Part shown: positions 50,921 to 60,606 of the stretch, piece by piece
Layout of the letters: the number at the start of each line of letters is the position of its first letter
Position numbering within the stretch: position 1 is the first letter of the stretch
Assembly: GCA_018897105.1 (NCBI GenBank)
Contig: JAHILF010000031.1
Location: 85,406 to 149,405, forward strand
Reading direction: 5' to 3'
DNA from: Pseudomonadota bacterium
Lineage (GTDB): Bacteria; Desulfobacterota; Desulfobulbia; Desulfobulbales; SURF-16
DNA length: 64,000 nucleotides
The notes under the pieces: model-generated
Database searches by the model: none
What the model was told of the DNA's origin: nothing
What the model saw: the letters and a program-made list of their open reading frames with translations, nothing else
Translations under genes and position numbers: made by a program

Positions 50921-51553
50921 TCAGCTGTTTTTCTGTTCAATGAGACGCCAGAAGAGATGCTCATCCAGCACCACCGAAGAACCGAGGGCGACCCACAACA
51001 GCCCGATGAAACAGAAGAAGCCTGCATCGTACTGGATATGCGCCATATGATACATCTTGATAATCGTCACCAGGATGCCGACCATGTATACCTCAAGCAT
51101 CCCCCATTCATCAAGATGATGATAATAACGCAGGCAGAGCGAGAGAAAACGGGGATAAAACTTCAGCTTGAGGGCCAGGGAAACCAGAAAAAGAAGCGAC
51201 AGCTTGGCCAGGGGAAAAATAAGGCTGGTTAAAGCCACCATGATGGCAACAAAGAAATATCGGTGCTGGTACAGGGAGATAACCCCGTCATAAATGGAAC
51301 CACTTTTCTCAAGTCCCAGGGTATCCAGGGTCATGAGCGGCAGGAAATTGGCCGGCAGATAGAGGATGAGTCCGGAAAAAGACAACGCCAGGGTCTTGTC
51401 AAGCGAGTCCTTTTTAGCAGAGTAGAGCATGTGTCCGCAGCGGGGACAGAGCGCTTTCTGGCCCCGGACAACCTCCACCTGCTGCAGCAGCAGGTCGCAA
51501 TCAGGACAGGCCATGACATTTTCCAGATCCAGTTTATCGATTCGGGCTTCCAT
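50921..51553 (-). CDS. PqiA/LetA-like membrane protein, first half-size subunit
   Basis: 210 residues. The N-terminus has CPDCDLLLQ and CPRCGHM zinc-ribbon motifs, then four membrane segments with the PqiA signature YLPANFLPLMTLDTLG. It corresponds to the N-terminal half of LetA and is 37 bp upstream of the second half. Order letA-N, letA-C, letB gives a full LetAB-type lipid-transport operon. The dispersed repeat lies upstream of it. Confidence 0.85.
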   Translation of the reverse strand: MEARIDKLDLENVMACPDCDLLLQQVEVVRGQKALCPRCGHMLYSAKKDSLDKTLALSFSGLILYLPANFLPLMTLDTLGLEKSGSIYDGVISLYQHRYFFVAIMVALTSLIFPLAKLSLLFLVSLALKLKFYPRFLSLCLRYYHHLDEWGMLEVYMVGILVTIIKMYHMAHIQYDAGFFCFIGLLWVALGSSVVLDEHLFWRLIEQKNS

Positions 51554-51639
51554 TTCTGCGTGCTCTCAAATAAAAAACCTGCCAGGGTTCATAAAGATCG
51601 AACAGGTCTGCAGGCTCTTTACCTCTGGCAGGGTGTGCC

Positions 51640-51774
51640 GGGACTTTTTACCCAAAGGGCATAAATACGAAGCCATCCCATTTGACTGTCTCGTGTTTAT
51701 GCCCCTTGCGGGTAATAACCTCTCGACAGCCGTACAGTGCATAAACCTCCTGATTTATCATCACGAAAATTCGG
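51640..51774. repeat. Dispersed extragenic repeat, copy 2 with inverted partner
   Basis: Block A (51640-51677) is followed by block B (51684-51774), both matching the copy at 19226-19345. Inside block B an inverted copy of A (CTCGTGTTTATGCCCCTTGCGGGTAA, here described from 51692) can pair with block A to form a long hairpin. It lies upstream of the pqiA-like genes and downstream of the small lipoprotein gene. Confidence 0.65.
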
Positions 51775-51797
51775 CGCAAGAATTTTTGCCTGCACCT

Positions 51798-52016
51798 TCA
51801 CATTTCCTTGATCTCTACAACCTGTTCCTTGTTGACCCGCACATGTTTGCCATCCGGCGCCTGGTATTCATAAAATCCCGTATCCTTATCAAATTCCGGC
51901 TCATCGAGCGTCTGGACCTCCGTGCCGTCCTTGAGCATCATTCTATAGGGGGTTGAACAGGCAACAAGTGCCATAAGCGCAAATAAAAATATACCGACAA
52001 CTGCTCCTTTTTTCAT
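51798..52016 (-). CDS. Small YgdI/YgdR-type lipoprotein
   Basis: 72 residues from ATG 52016 (MKKGAVVGIF). A signal sequence ends in the lipobox ALVACS. The mature part has YRMMLKDGTEVQTLDEPEFD and a GFYEYQAPDGKHVRVNKEQVVEI tail, matching the SH3-like YgdI/YgdR lipoproteins. These are small outer-membrane or periplasmic lipoproteins of unknown role. Single gene, on the same strand as its neighbours. Confidence 0.82.
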   Translation of the reverse strand: MKKGAVVGIFLFALMALVACSTPYRMMLKDGTEVQTLDEPEFDKDTGFYEYQAPDGKHVRVNKEQVVEIKEM

Positions 52017-52385
52017 ATCATCCTCCAACAGCAACTCTCCCTCCTGACTGTCAGGAGCACTGCCTCATCAATTCTGTTTTCTGGCCATCCATAGGATCAA
52101 GCCAACCATAGCATACTTCCAGGGCAAATCTCATGATTTCTTTTACTGTATTATATTGATGAACTCGTATTTATGCCCCTTGCGGGCAAAAAGTCTTTTT
52201 CACCACAGAGCACACTGAGATCACAGAGAAATATTTTCTATTACAGTCAGTTAGCTCTGTGCTCTCTGTGGTAATTTTCTGTTGTTATGAGATCGTCAAT
52301 ATTATCCGTATCCGGGAAATTTTCAAGGATTATATCTAACAACTCCATGACGTCAGTAGCGCTTTTCCGCAGTCCGGAAGGCGGT
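52017..52385. other. Repeat-rich spacer
   Basis: 369 bp without a gene. It holds a third, inverted copy of repeat block A and the CACAGAG inverted repeat described in the next entry. A short open frame at the start of it has no motif. Confidence 0.5.
52163..52275. repeat. Repeat block A (inverted copy) and ACCACAGAG inverted repeat
   Basis: 52163-52195 matches block A in reverse orientation (TTTATGCCCCTTGCGGG). ACCACAGAGCACA at 52202-52214 pairs with TGTGCTCTCTGTGGT at 52258-52272. This ACCACAGAG type of palindrome is common between genes of many environmental bacteria. Confidence 0.6.
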
Positions 52386-54515
52386 TTAACAGAATTTTTT
52401 CCCGTCAATGAGATACTGTTCCACTTCCAGACCGGGCAAAGGCCTGCTGATAAAAAATCCCTGAATCTCATCGCATCTCTGCTCCTGCAGAAAGGCCAGC
52501 TGTTCAGCGGTCTCCACCCCTTCGGCGATGGTTTTCAACCCCAGGCTTTTCCCCAGGGCAATGATGGCCTTGATGATGGCGGCATCATTGGCATCTGTGG
52601 TGATATCCATGACAAAACTGCGATCAATTTTCAAGGTATCGAGAGGAAATCTCTTCAGATAACTCATGGACGAGTATCCGGTACCGAAATCATCCACCGA
52701 GAGATTGACGCCTAGCTCCTTTAATTCAATCAGGGTATCGTTAACCTGACTGACATTCTGCATGATGGCGCTTTCCGTCAGCTCAAGCTCGAGACAGCCG
52801 GCGGCCAGGCCTGTCTGCTGTAAAACCTGCCCCACCAGCGCTGCCAGGCTCTGATGTTTGAACTGCAGGCTGGAGATATTGACTCCCATGCGCAGCGGGG
52901 CAAACCCGGCCTTCTGCCACCGTACCGCCTGCCGGCAGGCCTCAATAAGCACCCACTGGCCGAGTTCCACTATCAATCCCGCCTCCTCGGCAATGGGAAT
53001 AAACATGGACGGCGGCACCATACCCAGCCGGGGATGCAGCCAGCGCACCAGCGCCTCCACTCCGGCGAGCTTGCCGGTCTGCAGATCTATCTGAGGCTGA
53101 TAATAGAGCAGCAGCTCATTTCTCTCCAGCGCCTTCTTCAAATCCGTCTCAATGCTGAGTTTTTCCATGGTCCGCTGGTTCATCTGCTCGGAAAAATACT
53201 GAAAGGAATTCCTGCCGTTTTCCTTGGCATGGTACATGGCAACATCAGCATTTCTGAGCAGCATATCCACATCCTCACCATCACTGGGATAAAGGGTGAT
53301 GCCGATACTGCCCGAGATATAAACCTCCTGATCGGCTATCCTGGTCGGCTGACTCAGCAGATCAAGAATTCGCTGCGCCACGCGGCCGGCGTGTTCCTCC
53401 CCGGCAAGCCTGGTCAGCAGGATGGTGAACTCGTCACCGCCCAGCCGTGACAGGGTGACCCCGTGCTTGTCGGGAAAACATGCCTTGGCAACGATATCCG
53501 AGGAGCGGATGCTGTCCGCCAGACAGATGGAAATCGACTTCAACAGTTTATCGCCGGCACTATGCCCCAGGGTATCATTGATGCGCTTGAACCGGTCTAG
53601 ATCGAGATAGAGCAGGGCGACTTTGCTGCCGTCCCGCTGGGCGGCAAACAGGGCCTGATTAAAATGCTCAAGGAACAGCTGCCGATTGGGCAAGCCTGTC
53701 AGCCCGTCATAATAGGCCAGGAAACGGATCTTTTCCTCGGTATTGATCCGCTCGGTGATATCCTGCACCGTGCCCTGCATGCTGACCGGATTTCCTTCCT
53801 CATCATGCACGACATCGGCCTGTTCATGCACATTCCGGCAGGCGCCGTCGGGCAGGGTAATGCGATAATCGATGCTGTACGGTTTTTTGGCCTGCAGGGC
53901 TTTGCGAACCAGGTCCGTGACAGACTCGCGCTCATCCGGATGCACCCGTTCGAGAAACACCTCATTTGTTGCCGTGGATTCCTCCGCCGGCAGGCCGAAA
54001 ATCCTGTACATCTGGGGGGACCAGTAAATGCTGTTCTTATCAATATCCCAATCCCAGTTGCCCAGACTTGCGATGTTCTGGGCAATGGAGAGACGTCTTT
54101 CACTCTGGCGCAGATTACGGAAGGCGCGGCCTGCCCGCAGCAGATAGCGCACCCGGTGGCTGAGCAGAGGCCAGTTGACCGGTTTGGTGATAAAGTCGGT
54201 GGCGCCTGCGTCAAAGGCCCGGCCAATGGAGGCAAAATCTTCAAGCCCGGTGACCAGCACAATGACCGCATCCTGGCCGCCGGCAAGCTTGCGCATCCTT
54301 GAGCAGGCGGTAAAGCCGTCCATTTTCGGCATTTTCACGTCCATCAGCACGAGATCGGGTGAAAATCGCTCAAAAGCGGCCAGGGCCTCCACGCCGTTTG
54401 CCGCCTCCTCCACCACCAGCCGGCTGTCGTGGAGTGTTTCCCGCATGAGCAGACGCTGGGCCATGTCATCATCCACAATAAGCACAACAATCTGTTCTTC
54501 TGGGATCTTATTCAT
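52386..54515 (-). CDS. REC-PAS-GGDEF-EAL response regulator
   Basis: 709 residues. An N-terminal receiver (LIVDDDMAQ, phospho-acceptor in [13 protein letters not shown], Lys in FITKPVN) is followed by a PAS domain (about 150-260). The GGDEF domain has an intact [11 protein letters not shown] (unlike the other GGDEF protein here), and the EAL domain has EALVRWLHP and [14 protein letters not shown]. Both cyclic-di-GMP synthesis and breakdown motifs are present. It overlaps the hybrid kinase start/stop by 8 bp, so the kinase is a natural source of phosphate. The two probably form a c-di-GMP signalling unit. Confidence 0.92.
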   Translation of the reverse strand: MNKIPEEQIVVLIVDDDMAQRLLMRETLHDSRLVVEEAANGVEALAAFERFSPDLVLMDVKMPKMDGFTACSRMRKLAGGQDAVIVLVTGLEDFASIGRAFDAGATDFITKPVNWPLLSHRVRYLLRAGRAFRNLRQSERRLSIAQNIASLGNWDWDIDKNSIYWSPQMYRIFGLPAEESTATNEVFLERVHPDERESVTDLVRKALQAKKPYSIDYRITLPDGACRNVHEQADVVHDEEGNPVSMQGTVQDITERINTEEKIRFLAYYDGLTGLPNRQLFLEHFNQALFAAQRDGSKVALLYLDLDRFKRINDTLGHSAGDKLLKSISICLADSIRSSDIVAKACFPDKHGVTLSRLGGDEFTILLTRLAGEEHAGRVAQRILDLLSQPTRIADQEVYISGSIGITLYPSDGEDVDMLLRNADVAMYHAKENGRNSFQYFSEQMNQRTMEKLSIETDLKKALERNELLLYYQPQIDLQTGKLAGVEALVRWLHPRLGMVPPSMFIPIAEEAGLIVELGQWVLIEACRQAVRWQKAGFAPLRMGVNISSLQFKHQSLAALVGQVLQQTGLAAGCLELELTESAIMQNVSQVNDTLIELKELGVNLSVDDFGTGYSSMSYLKRFPLDTLKIDRSFVMDITTDANDAAIIKAIIALGKSLGLKTIAEGVETAEQLAFLQEQRCDEIQGFFISRPLPGLEVEQYLIDGKKFC

Positions 54516-57411
54516 GGCCTGTTTTCTCCATCTCCAGGGCCAGGGCGGATATCACCTCCTGATAGGTATCATCCAGCCGGCCAAGCAGCTCTGCCGCCGC
54601 CTCGGCCTTGGCGCCGCCACCCAGATCCTCCAGCTGCTTGCACAGGGAGGCAAGCTCTATGGCACCGAGATTGGCGCTGCTGGTCTTCAGGCTATGGGCC
54701 GCTTCCCGCAGGGACTCGGCATCGGCCTTCTGCACCGCCTCATGAATGGCGCGCAGAATTTCAGGGGAACTTTCATTATACATAATGATAATCCTGTCAA
54801 GCACAGAGGGACTGTCCGGCCGCTGCATGGCACGGATCATGTCAAGCCGCTTCTGATCAAGCAGAGGCCTGGTCTGAGCCTCCCCGGCAGGCGCGGTATC
54901 CCCCGGGGCAGCAGACGGGAATGCCTGAGGCAGAATGCGACCGGCCAGCCATCTGCCCAGTATATTCTGCAGATCATTCATATAAAAGGGTTTGCCCAGA
55001 AAATCATCCATGCCGGCCGCCTGGCATTGCTCCCTCACCCCGGTCTGCACATCGCCGGTCAGAGCGATAATGGGCACCCGTCTCTTTGTTCCTTTTTCCG
55101 CTTCCCTGCGTCGGATTTCTGCGGCAGCGGTAAACCCGTCCATCTCCGGCATGTGGCAATCCATGAGGATCAGATCAAATTCCTTCTGCGCCAACGCATC
55201 CAGGGCCTCCCGGCCATTTTCAGTCACCTCTACCTGGCAGTTCATGTAATGCAGCATCTCCCGGGCCACATCCTGATTGACAAGATTATCTTCAACAAGC
55301 AAAATACTGGCCCTGAAGGGCAATGATTCGGCCCGCAAAGCGCCAGGGTGTTGCTCCTGGCCTTCTCCGGCGGCAGCCGCTGCAGCTCCTTCCCACAGCG
55401 TGGTCAGGCAGCTGAAAAGGAGACTCTGCCGCACCGGCTTGCTCAGATAGAGATCAACACCTGCCTGGGTTGCCTTGACCGATTCCTCATCAAAGGGCGC
55501 CGAACTAAGCATCACCAGAAGAAGATCTTTCTTGTCGAAATTCTTGCGAATGATTCTGGCAAGCTCAATGCCGTCCATCTCCGGCATATGCCAGTCAAGC
55601 AGGACGACATCATAGGGTTTGTCCGCCCCTGCCGCCTCCTGTAATTTTTCCAGGGCCTGAAAACCGTTCTCCGCCGTATCGCTGCTCATGCCCCAGGACC
55701 TGACCTGGTTTTTCAGAATGGCGCGATTGACGGCATTATCATCGACAATAAGCACCCGCAGCCCCACCAGATTTTTCAAATGCTGTTCATCCTCACCTCT
55801 TCCCTGCGGCTGCTGGCGGATAAAGGTAACGGTAATCCAGAAAGTCGACCCCTTGCCCAGCTCACTTTCCACTCCTATTTCTCCCCCCATCAGTTCCACC
55901 AGCTTGCGGGAAATCGACAGGCCAAGTCCTGTCCCGCCATATTTGCGGGTGGTTGAGCTGTCAGCCTGGGAAAAGGCCTGAAATATGTGTTCCTGTATTT
56001 CCGGCGATATGCCGATACCGGTATCCTGGACCGTGAAGCGCAGGGTGGTTTCATTACCCTTTTCACTTACCGGCTGAACATGCAGCATCACTTCACCGGT
56101 CTCTGTGAATTTGATGGCATTACTGAGCAGATTGACGATAATCTGCCGCAGACGATTGGAGTCTCCCTGCAGTACCTCGGGTAGATGGTCAGCAAGAACG
56201 GGTATCAGTTCAAGCCCCTTGAGATGAGCCCCCTCCGCCATCATCTCCGCCGTATCCTCCAGCAGTTCGAGCAGATTGAAGGTGTGACTCTCCAGTTCAA
56301 GCTTGCCGGCCTCGATCTTGGAGAAATCGAGAATATCATTAATGACCCCCATCAGCGAGTCAACAGCGCGCTGAATGGTCTGGATAAAGCGGAGCTGGCG
56401 GTTGTTGAGTCCTGTGCCGCGCAGCAGTTCCGTCATGCCGAGTATGCCGTTCATCGGTGTGCGGATTTCATGGCTCATGGTGGCCAGAAATTCGCTTTTT
56501 GCCTTGCTTCCCTGCTCAGCCGCCTCCTTTGCCTGCTCAAGATCGGCAACCAGGGACGCCAGCTCATCATTGGCCAGGGAAAGCTCCCTGGTGCGGGTCT
56601 CAACCATCCTCTCCAGGCCGGAACTGTATTCCTGCAGTTCGCCGTCCCGGCTCTGGACCTCGGTGATCATGTCGTTAAAGCAGTCGATCAAGGTACCGAA
56701 CTCGTCGTTGCTTGTCTTCCTGACCCGCACCGCATAATTTTTCTCCCGCCTGACCGTGGCCATGGACTGCATCAACTCCAGCAAGGGCTCGGTGAATAAT
56801 CTCTGCAGTCTGGCCGCCAGGGCGAGCACGACAAAAAAGGTAATGACGACAACGACTGCCATTACCGTGTAATAGGCATGCAGCCGGCTGTTAAGCAACT
56901 GCATGTTATCCACCAGATGAATGGCGCCAGCCAGATCATTTTCACCTTGCAGATTATTACCTATGCGGACCGGACGTATGACATGCATATGATTGGCGGA
57001 CATGAAGATGATCCCTCCCTTGGCCGCCAGCTCATCAAGAACCTTCTTTTTGTCCTGATGCACCTTGTCCAATTCCGCAGTTAATTCCTCTTCATTTACC
57101 CCGGGGCTGTGGTAACTGGAGAAAATATTGCCGTCTTTGTCATGCAGAATGGCAAGCACGATTTCCGGTTTCGCCGCCAGGGAATGCAATATTTCCCGGG
57201 CCGCCGCCTCATCCTGAAATGTCAGAACCGCCCCGCTGTTTAAGGCAATGATGTCTGCCATGGAAATGAGCTGCCGTGAATAAAATTTCCCGGCATTTGC
57301 TTTTTCATAAACTACAAGGGAGGTGGCCACCAGGGCCAGTGCCAGAAAGGCGGTAAAACCCATGAGAAGGAAAAGTTTTGTTCCGATGGAAATATCGCGC
57401 AGAGGTGACAT
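54508..57411 (-). CDS. Hybrid histidine kinase with CHASE-like sensor, two receivers and HPt
   Basis: 967 residues. Two membrane helices (about residues 12-35 and 180-203) flank a small periplasmic domain (CHASE8-like by pattern). HAMP and a coiled coil lead to [17 protein letters not shown]. ATPase motifs ([28 protein letters not shown]) are complete. Receiver 1 has IVDDNAVN and [11 protein letters not shown], receiver 2 has LVEDNLVN and [11 protein letters not shown], and HPt has [14 protein letters not shown]. It is coupled to the downstream REC-PAS-GGDEF-EAL gene. The layout suggests a phosphorelay in which the HPt domain may phosphorylate that regulator. Confidence 0.92.
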   Translation of the reverse strand: MSPLRDISIGTKLFLLMGFTAFLALALVATSLVVYEKANAGKFYSRQLISMADIIALNSGAVLTFQDEAAAREILHSLAAKPEIVLAILHDKDGNIFSSYHSPGVNEEELTAELDKVHQDKKKVLDELAAKGGIIFMSANHMHVIRPVRIGNNLQGENDLAGAIHLVDNMQLLNSRLHAYYTVMAVVVVITFFVVLALAARLQRLFTEPLLELMQSMATVRREKNYAVRVRKTSNDEFGTLIDCFNDMITEVQSRDGELQEYSSGLERMVETRTRELSLANDELASLVADLEQAKEAAEQGSKAKSEFLATMSHEIRTPMNGILGMTELLRGTGLNNRQLRFIQTIQRAVDSLMGVINDILDFSKIEAGKLELESHTFNLLELLEDTAEMMAEGAHLKGLELIPVLADHLPEVLQGDSNRLRQIIVNLLSNAIKFTETGEVMLHVQPVSEKGNETTLRFTVQDTGIGISPEIQEHIFQAFSQADSSTTRKYGGTGLGLSISRKLVELMGGEIGVESELGKGSTFWITVTFIRQQPQGRGEDEQHLKNLVGLRVLIVDDNAVNRAILKNQVRSWGMSSDTAENGFQALEKLQEAAGADKPYDVVLLDWHMPEMDGIELARIIRKNFDKKDLLLVMLSSAPFDEESVKATQAGVDLYLSKPVRQSLLFSCLTTLWEGAAAAAAGEGQEQHPGALRAESLPFRASILLVEDNLVNQDVAREMLHYMNCQVEVTENGREALDALAQKEFDLILMDCHMPEMDGFTAAAEIRRREAEKGTKRRVPIIALTGDVQTGVREQCQAAGMDDFLGKPFYMNDLQNILGRWLAGRILPQAFPSAAPGDTAPAGEAQTRPLLDQKRLDMIRAMQRPDSPSVLDRIIIMYNESSPEILRAIHEAVQKADAESLREAAHSLKTSSANLGAIELASLCKQLEDLGGGAKAEAAAELLGRLDDTYQEVISALALEMEKTGHE

Positions 57412-57873
57412 AATCTATCCTTAAGTATTTTTTCCCATCATTTTCTTTGATCACAATAATAAGGAAAGAAATCAATTCCATAAATTATCAAAGATATTAT
57501 AGCAGCAGCAAAAGCGAAGTAACAAGCTCTTTGACACAAGAGAAAAAACTCGCACCTGTCTTGGGTCAGGGCATTCGGCGACAAGGGAAGAACAGGCCAA
57601 GAAAACATGTTGACTTACTCAAATGGCCATTTTAAATACGCAATACATCTGCTGGCAGGCAAATCAAACGAAACAAACGGCTTTGCCCTTCATAACATTG
57701 ATGTCTTTACGACCATATTGTCACCTTCTCCCGGGCCGGGATGGCAGCTGTCCGCCGCAGGCCCGGACTCGGGCGGACAAGGTAGCCACAGGCCAAATCG
57801 TTGCGGCAACACATGAAAATAACGACAGGGGCCTAAACAATCCCCCAACAGCAGGCAATCAGAGCAATAAAAC
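57412..57873. other. Intergenic region before the RND operon (462 bp)
   Basis: Promoters for the minus-strand kinase and the plus-strand efflux operon must lie here. An inverted repeat TGTCCGCC with GGCGGACA (about 57749-57780), GC-rich, lies 90-120 bp before the first efflux gene. It could be an operator or a hairpin. I saw no open frame with an RBS. Confidence 0.45.
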
Positions 57874-59289
57874 ATGAATACCCGGCAAAAAAGCACATAT
57901 GCTTCGCCAAGTAAATGGCTGCTCACCGCGGCCCTCTGCCTGCTGTCACTGGTCACGACCTCGTGCACCTCGGTCATCAAGGAGTTTTTTGCCCCCATTG
58001 ATGTTCCTGAGCAATTCAGCGCCACCGGCACGGAGTCGCCGGCCGACAGATGGTGGCTCGCCCTGCAGGATGAAAATCTTAATGAATTGATTGCCGAAGG
58101 TCTCGCTAGCAATCTGACTCTCCGCATGACCTGGGACCGTCTGGCGCAGGCCCGCGCCATTGCCCGCAAAAGCGGTGCCGATCTGCTGCCCAGCCTGGAC
58201 GGCACCGCGCAACTGACGCGCCAGACGGTGAAAACCGTGAGAACAGACAGCGACAGCTCCTCAATCTATAGCCTGGGACTTGCCGCAAGTTATGAAATTG
58301 ACCTGTGGGGACGGGTACGCGCCGGCCAACAGGCCGCAGAGTTCGATCTGCTGGCAAGCCAGGAAGACCTGCTGGCCGCGGCCATAACCCTGTCAGCCGA
58401 TGTGGCCACTGTCTGGTACCAGCTGCTGGAACAGCGTAAGCAAAGTGAACTTCTGCAGGAACAGATCAACATCAATGAAAAATATCTTGAGCTGGTGACC
58501 AGCCAGTTCAGAAACGGCCAGGCCCGGGCCACTGACGTGCTGCAGCAGCGCCAGATCCTGGAGGCCTCCAGGGGCGAACAGATCATTACCCGCACCAACG
58601 AAAAGCTGCTGGAATACCAGCTGGCAATTCTCATCGGCAAGGCTCCGGGCATCTTTGTCCCTCCTGCGGCAACAGGTTCAGTCGACCTGCCCCCCATGCC
58701 GGATACCGGCCTGCCCGCGCAGCTCATGCAGCGAAGGCCTGATATCCGCAAGGCCTACTACCAGGTTCAGGCCGCCGACCAGCGGACCGCCGTTGCCATT
58801 GCCGACCGCTTTCCCAGAATCAGCCTGTCGGCCGAGGCCCAAACCAGCGACAGCAATGTCCGTGATCTCTTTGACAACTGGCTGGCCAATCTTGCCGGCA
58901 ACCTTTCCGCCCCGCTGTTTGACGGCGGCCGGCGGGCCGCGGAGGTCGACCGCACCAGAGGGGCGGCCGCTGAAGCTCTGCACGGTTACGGCCAGGCCAT
59001 TCTCACCTCGGTGAAGGAGGTGGAGGACGCCCTTTTTGCCGAATCCCAGCAGCGCAATTTTCTCGCCAGCCTCGACAAACAGCTTGCCCTTTCCAATCAA
59101 TCCATGGAACAGACTAAAGAGCGTTACATTTACGGCGACATGGACTTTCTGCGCTTCCTCACCACCATCCTGAATTACCAGAGCCTCCAGCGCAGCAGAA
59201 TCAGTGCCGGCCGCCAGCTGATCGATTACCGCATCAGCCTTTACCGTGCCCTGGCCGGAGGATGGGAAATGCAAAAGAGTGAGAAGTGA
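57874..59289 (+). CDS. RND efflux outer-membrane factor lipoprotein (NodT/OprM family)
   Basis: 471 residues. A signal sequence ends at a lipobox-like TTSC near residue 28. The mature protein has two related halves with long helices and the patterns RPDIRKAYYQVQAAD and SAPLFDGGRRAAEVDR typical of TolC-like outer-membrane factors. It starts the operon; the next gene begins 105 bp on. It forms the exit duct for the RND pump. Confidence 0.88.
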   Translation: MNTRQKSTYASPSKWLLTAALCLLSLVTTSCTSVIKEFFAPIDVPEQFSATGTESPADRWWLALQDENLNELIAEGLASNLTLRMTWDRLAQARAIARKSGADLLPSLDGTAQLTRQTVKTVRTDSDSSSIYSLGLAASYEIDLWGRVRAGQQAAEFDLLASQEDLLAAAITLSADVATVWYQLLEQRKQSELLQEQININEKYLELVTSQFRNGQARATDVLQQRQILEASRGEQIITRTNEKLLEYQLAILIGKAPGIFVPPAATGSVDLPPMPDTGLPAQLMQRRPDIRKAYYQVQAADQRTAVAIADRFPRISLSAEAQTSDSNVRDLFDNWLANLAGNLSAPLFDGGRRAAEVDRTRGAAAEALHGYGQAILTSVKEVEDALFAESQQRNFLASLDKQLALSNQSMEQTKERYIYGDMDFLRFLTTILNYQSLQRSRISAGRQLIDYRISLYRALAGGWEMQKSEK

Positions 59290-59394
59290 GAAGTAAAAAG
59301 TGAGGAGTAGGCGCGGTTTGCGAACCGCCCTTACCTCAACCGCATACACCCGAAGGACAGCCAAAAGACAGCAGAATGAAAAAGAGTACATAAT

Positions 59395-60606
59395 ATGACC
59401 GACAACACCACACCAGACAAAAAACTCGGCAAGGCAATGCGGGTTCTCCTCATCGCCATCATTCTGGCCTGCGCCGGAACCATTGCCGCATACTGGCTTT
59501 TCCATCGTCCCCGGGCCGAGCGCAAACCTCCCCAGGCCAGCGCCATCCTGGTGGAAACCGCTGAACTGCACGCTGCCGCCCATCAGGTGCTGGTCAAAGC
59601 CATGGGCACTGTCATGCCATCCCAGAGCGTCAATCTCGCCGCCCGCATCTCCGGCGAGATCGTCAGCATGCAACCGGAGCTGCTGCCGGGCGGCCGTTTT
59701 CGCACCGGGGAAGAGATCCTGCTCATTGACCCCACGGATTACGAGCTTGCCGTCCGGCAACGAAGAAGTGATGTTGCCCAGGCTGAGTATGCCCTGAAAG
59801 TTGAGATGGGCAAACAGTCGGTTGCCAGAAGCGAATACAAGCTGCTCGGTGAAACAATCAGGCAGGAGAATGAAGAACTTGTGCTGCGCGAACCGCAACT
59901 GAAGGCAGGCAAAGCCGCTCTGGATTCAGCCCTGGCCGCTCTCCAGCAGGCAGAACTCGATCTGGCCCGCACCCGTATTGTCTCGCCCTTCAACTCCCTG
60001 GTCCAGGAAAGGCAGGTGGGGCTCGGCTCACAGATTTCAGCAGGCAGCAATCTGGTCACCCTGATCGACACCGATCAGTACTGGGTTGAAGTATCCATCC
60101 CCGCCGACAGGCTCGACTGGATAAATATTCCGGGGACAAACAGCAGGCAAGGCTCAGCCGTGCGCATCACCCAGCTTACCGGCTGGGGCGGGGACGCCTT
60201 CCGCACCGGCGCCGTCAAATCCCTGATGGCAGGAGTCGATCAGCAGAGCAGGATGGCCCGGCTGCTGGTGGAGGTGAAAGACCCCCTCTGCCTGCAACCG
60301 GACAACAAGGGCAAACCGCAGTTGACCATCAATACCTTTGTCCAGGTGGAAATACAGGGGAAAACGCTGCCCAGCGCCTTCCGCATCCCCCGCTCGGCCC
60401 TGCATGAAGGCGGCCTGGTCTGGCTCATGACCGAGCAGCATACCCTGGATATCCGCCCGGTGAAAATCGCCTGGGATGAAAACGAGTACGTCTTTGTGAA
60501 AAACAGTCTGCACGACGGCGACCGGCTCATCACCACCTCTCTTGCCGCACCGGTGCAGGGCATGGCCCTGCGGACCGCAACAGACGACAAGGCGGAGCAG
60601 CGTTAA
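59395..60606 (+). CDS. RND membrane fusion protein (HlyD/AcrA family)
   Basis: 403 residues, one N-terminal membrane helix (about 17-37). The lipoyl halves surround a helical hairpin: KAMGTVMPSQSVNLAARISGEIVSM, then RTRIVSPFNSLVQERQVGLGSQISAG. A beta-barrel part and the C-terminal RIPRSALHEGGLVWL are as expected for the family. Its stop (TAATG) overlaps the pump start by one base. It links the inner-membrane pump to the outer-membrane factor. Substrate unknown. Confidence 0.9.
   Translation: MTDNTTPDKKLGKAMRVLLIAIILACAGTIAAYWLFHRPRAERKPPQASAILVETAELHAAAHQVLVKAMGTVMPSQSVNLAARISGEIVSMQPELLPGGRFRTGEEILLIDPTDYELAVRQRRSDVAQAEYALKVEMGKQSVARSEYKLLGETIRQENEELVLREPQLKAGKAALDSALAALQQAELDLARTRIVSPFNSLVQERQVGLGSQISAGSNLVTLIDTDQYWVEVSIPADRLDWINIPGTNSRQGSAVRITQLTGWGGDAFRTGAVKSLMAGVDQQSRMARLLVEVKDPLCLQPDNKGKPQLTINTFVQVEIQGKTLPSAFRIPRSALHEGGLVWLMTEQHTLDIRPVKIAWDENEYVFVKNSLHDGDRLITTSLAAPVQGMALRTATDDKAEQR

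Noticed and set aside
58678..59898. A 406-codon minus-strand frame across the outer-membrane factor and fusion protein genes
   Set aside because: It spans two well-supported genes and the gap between them; translation has no family resemblance.
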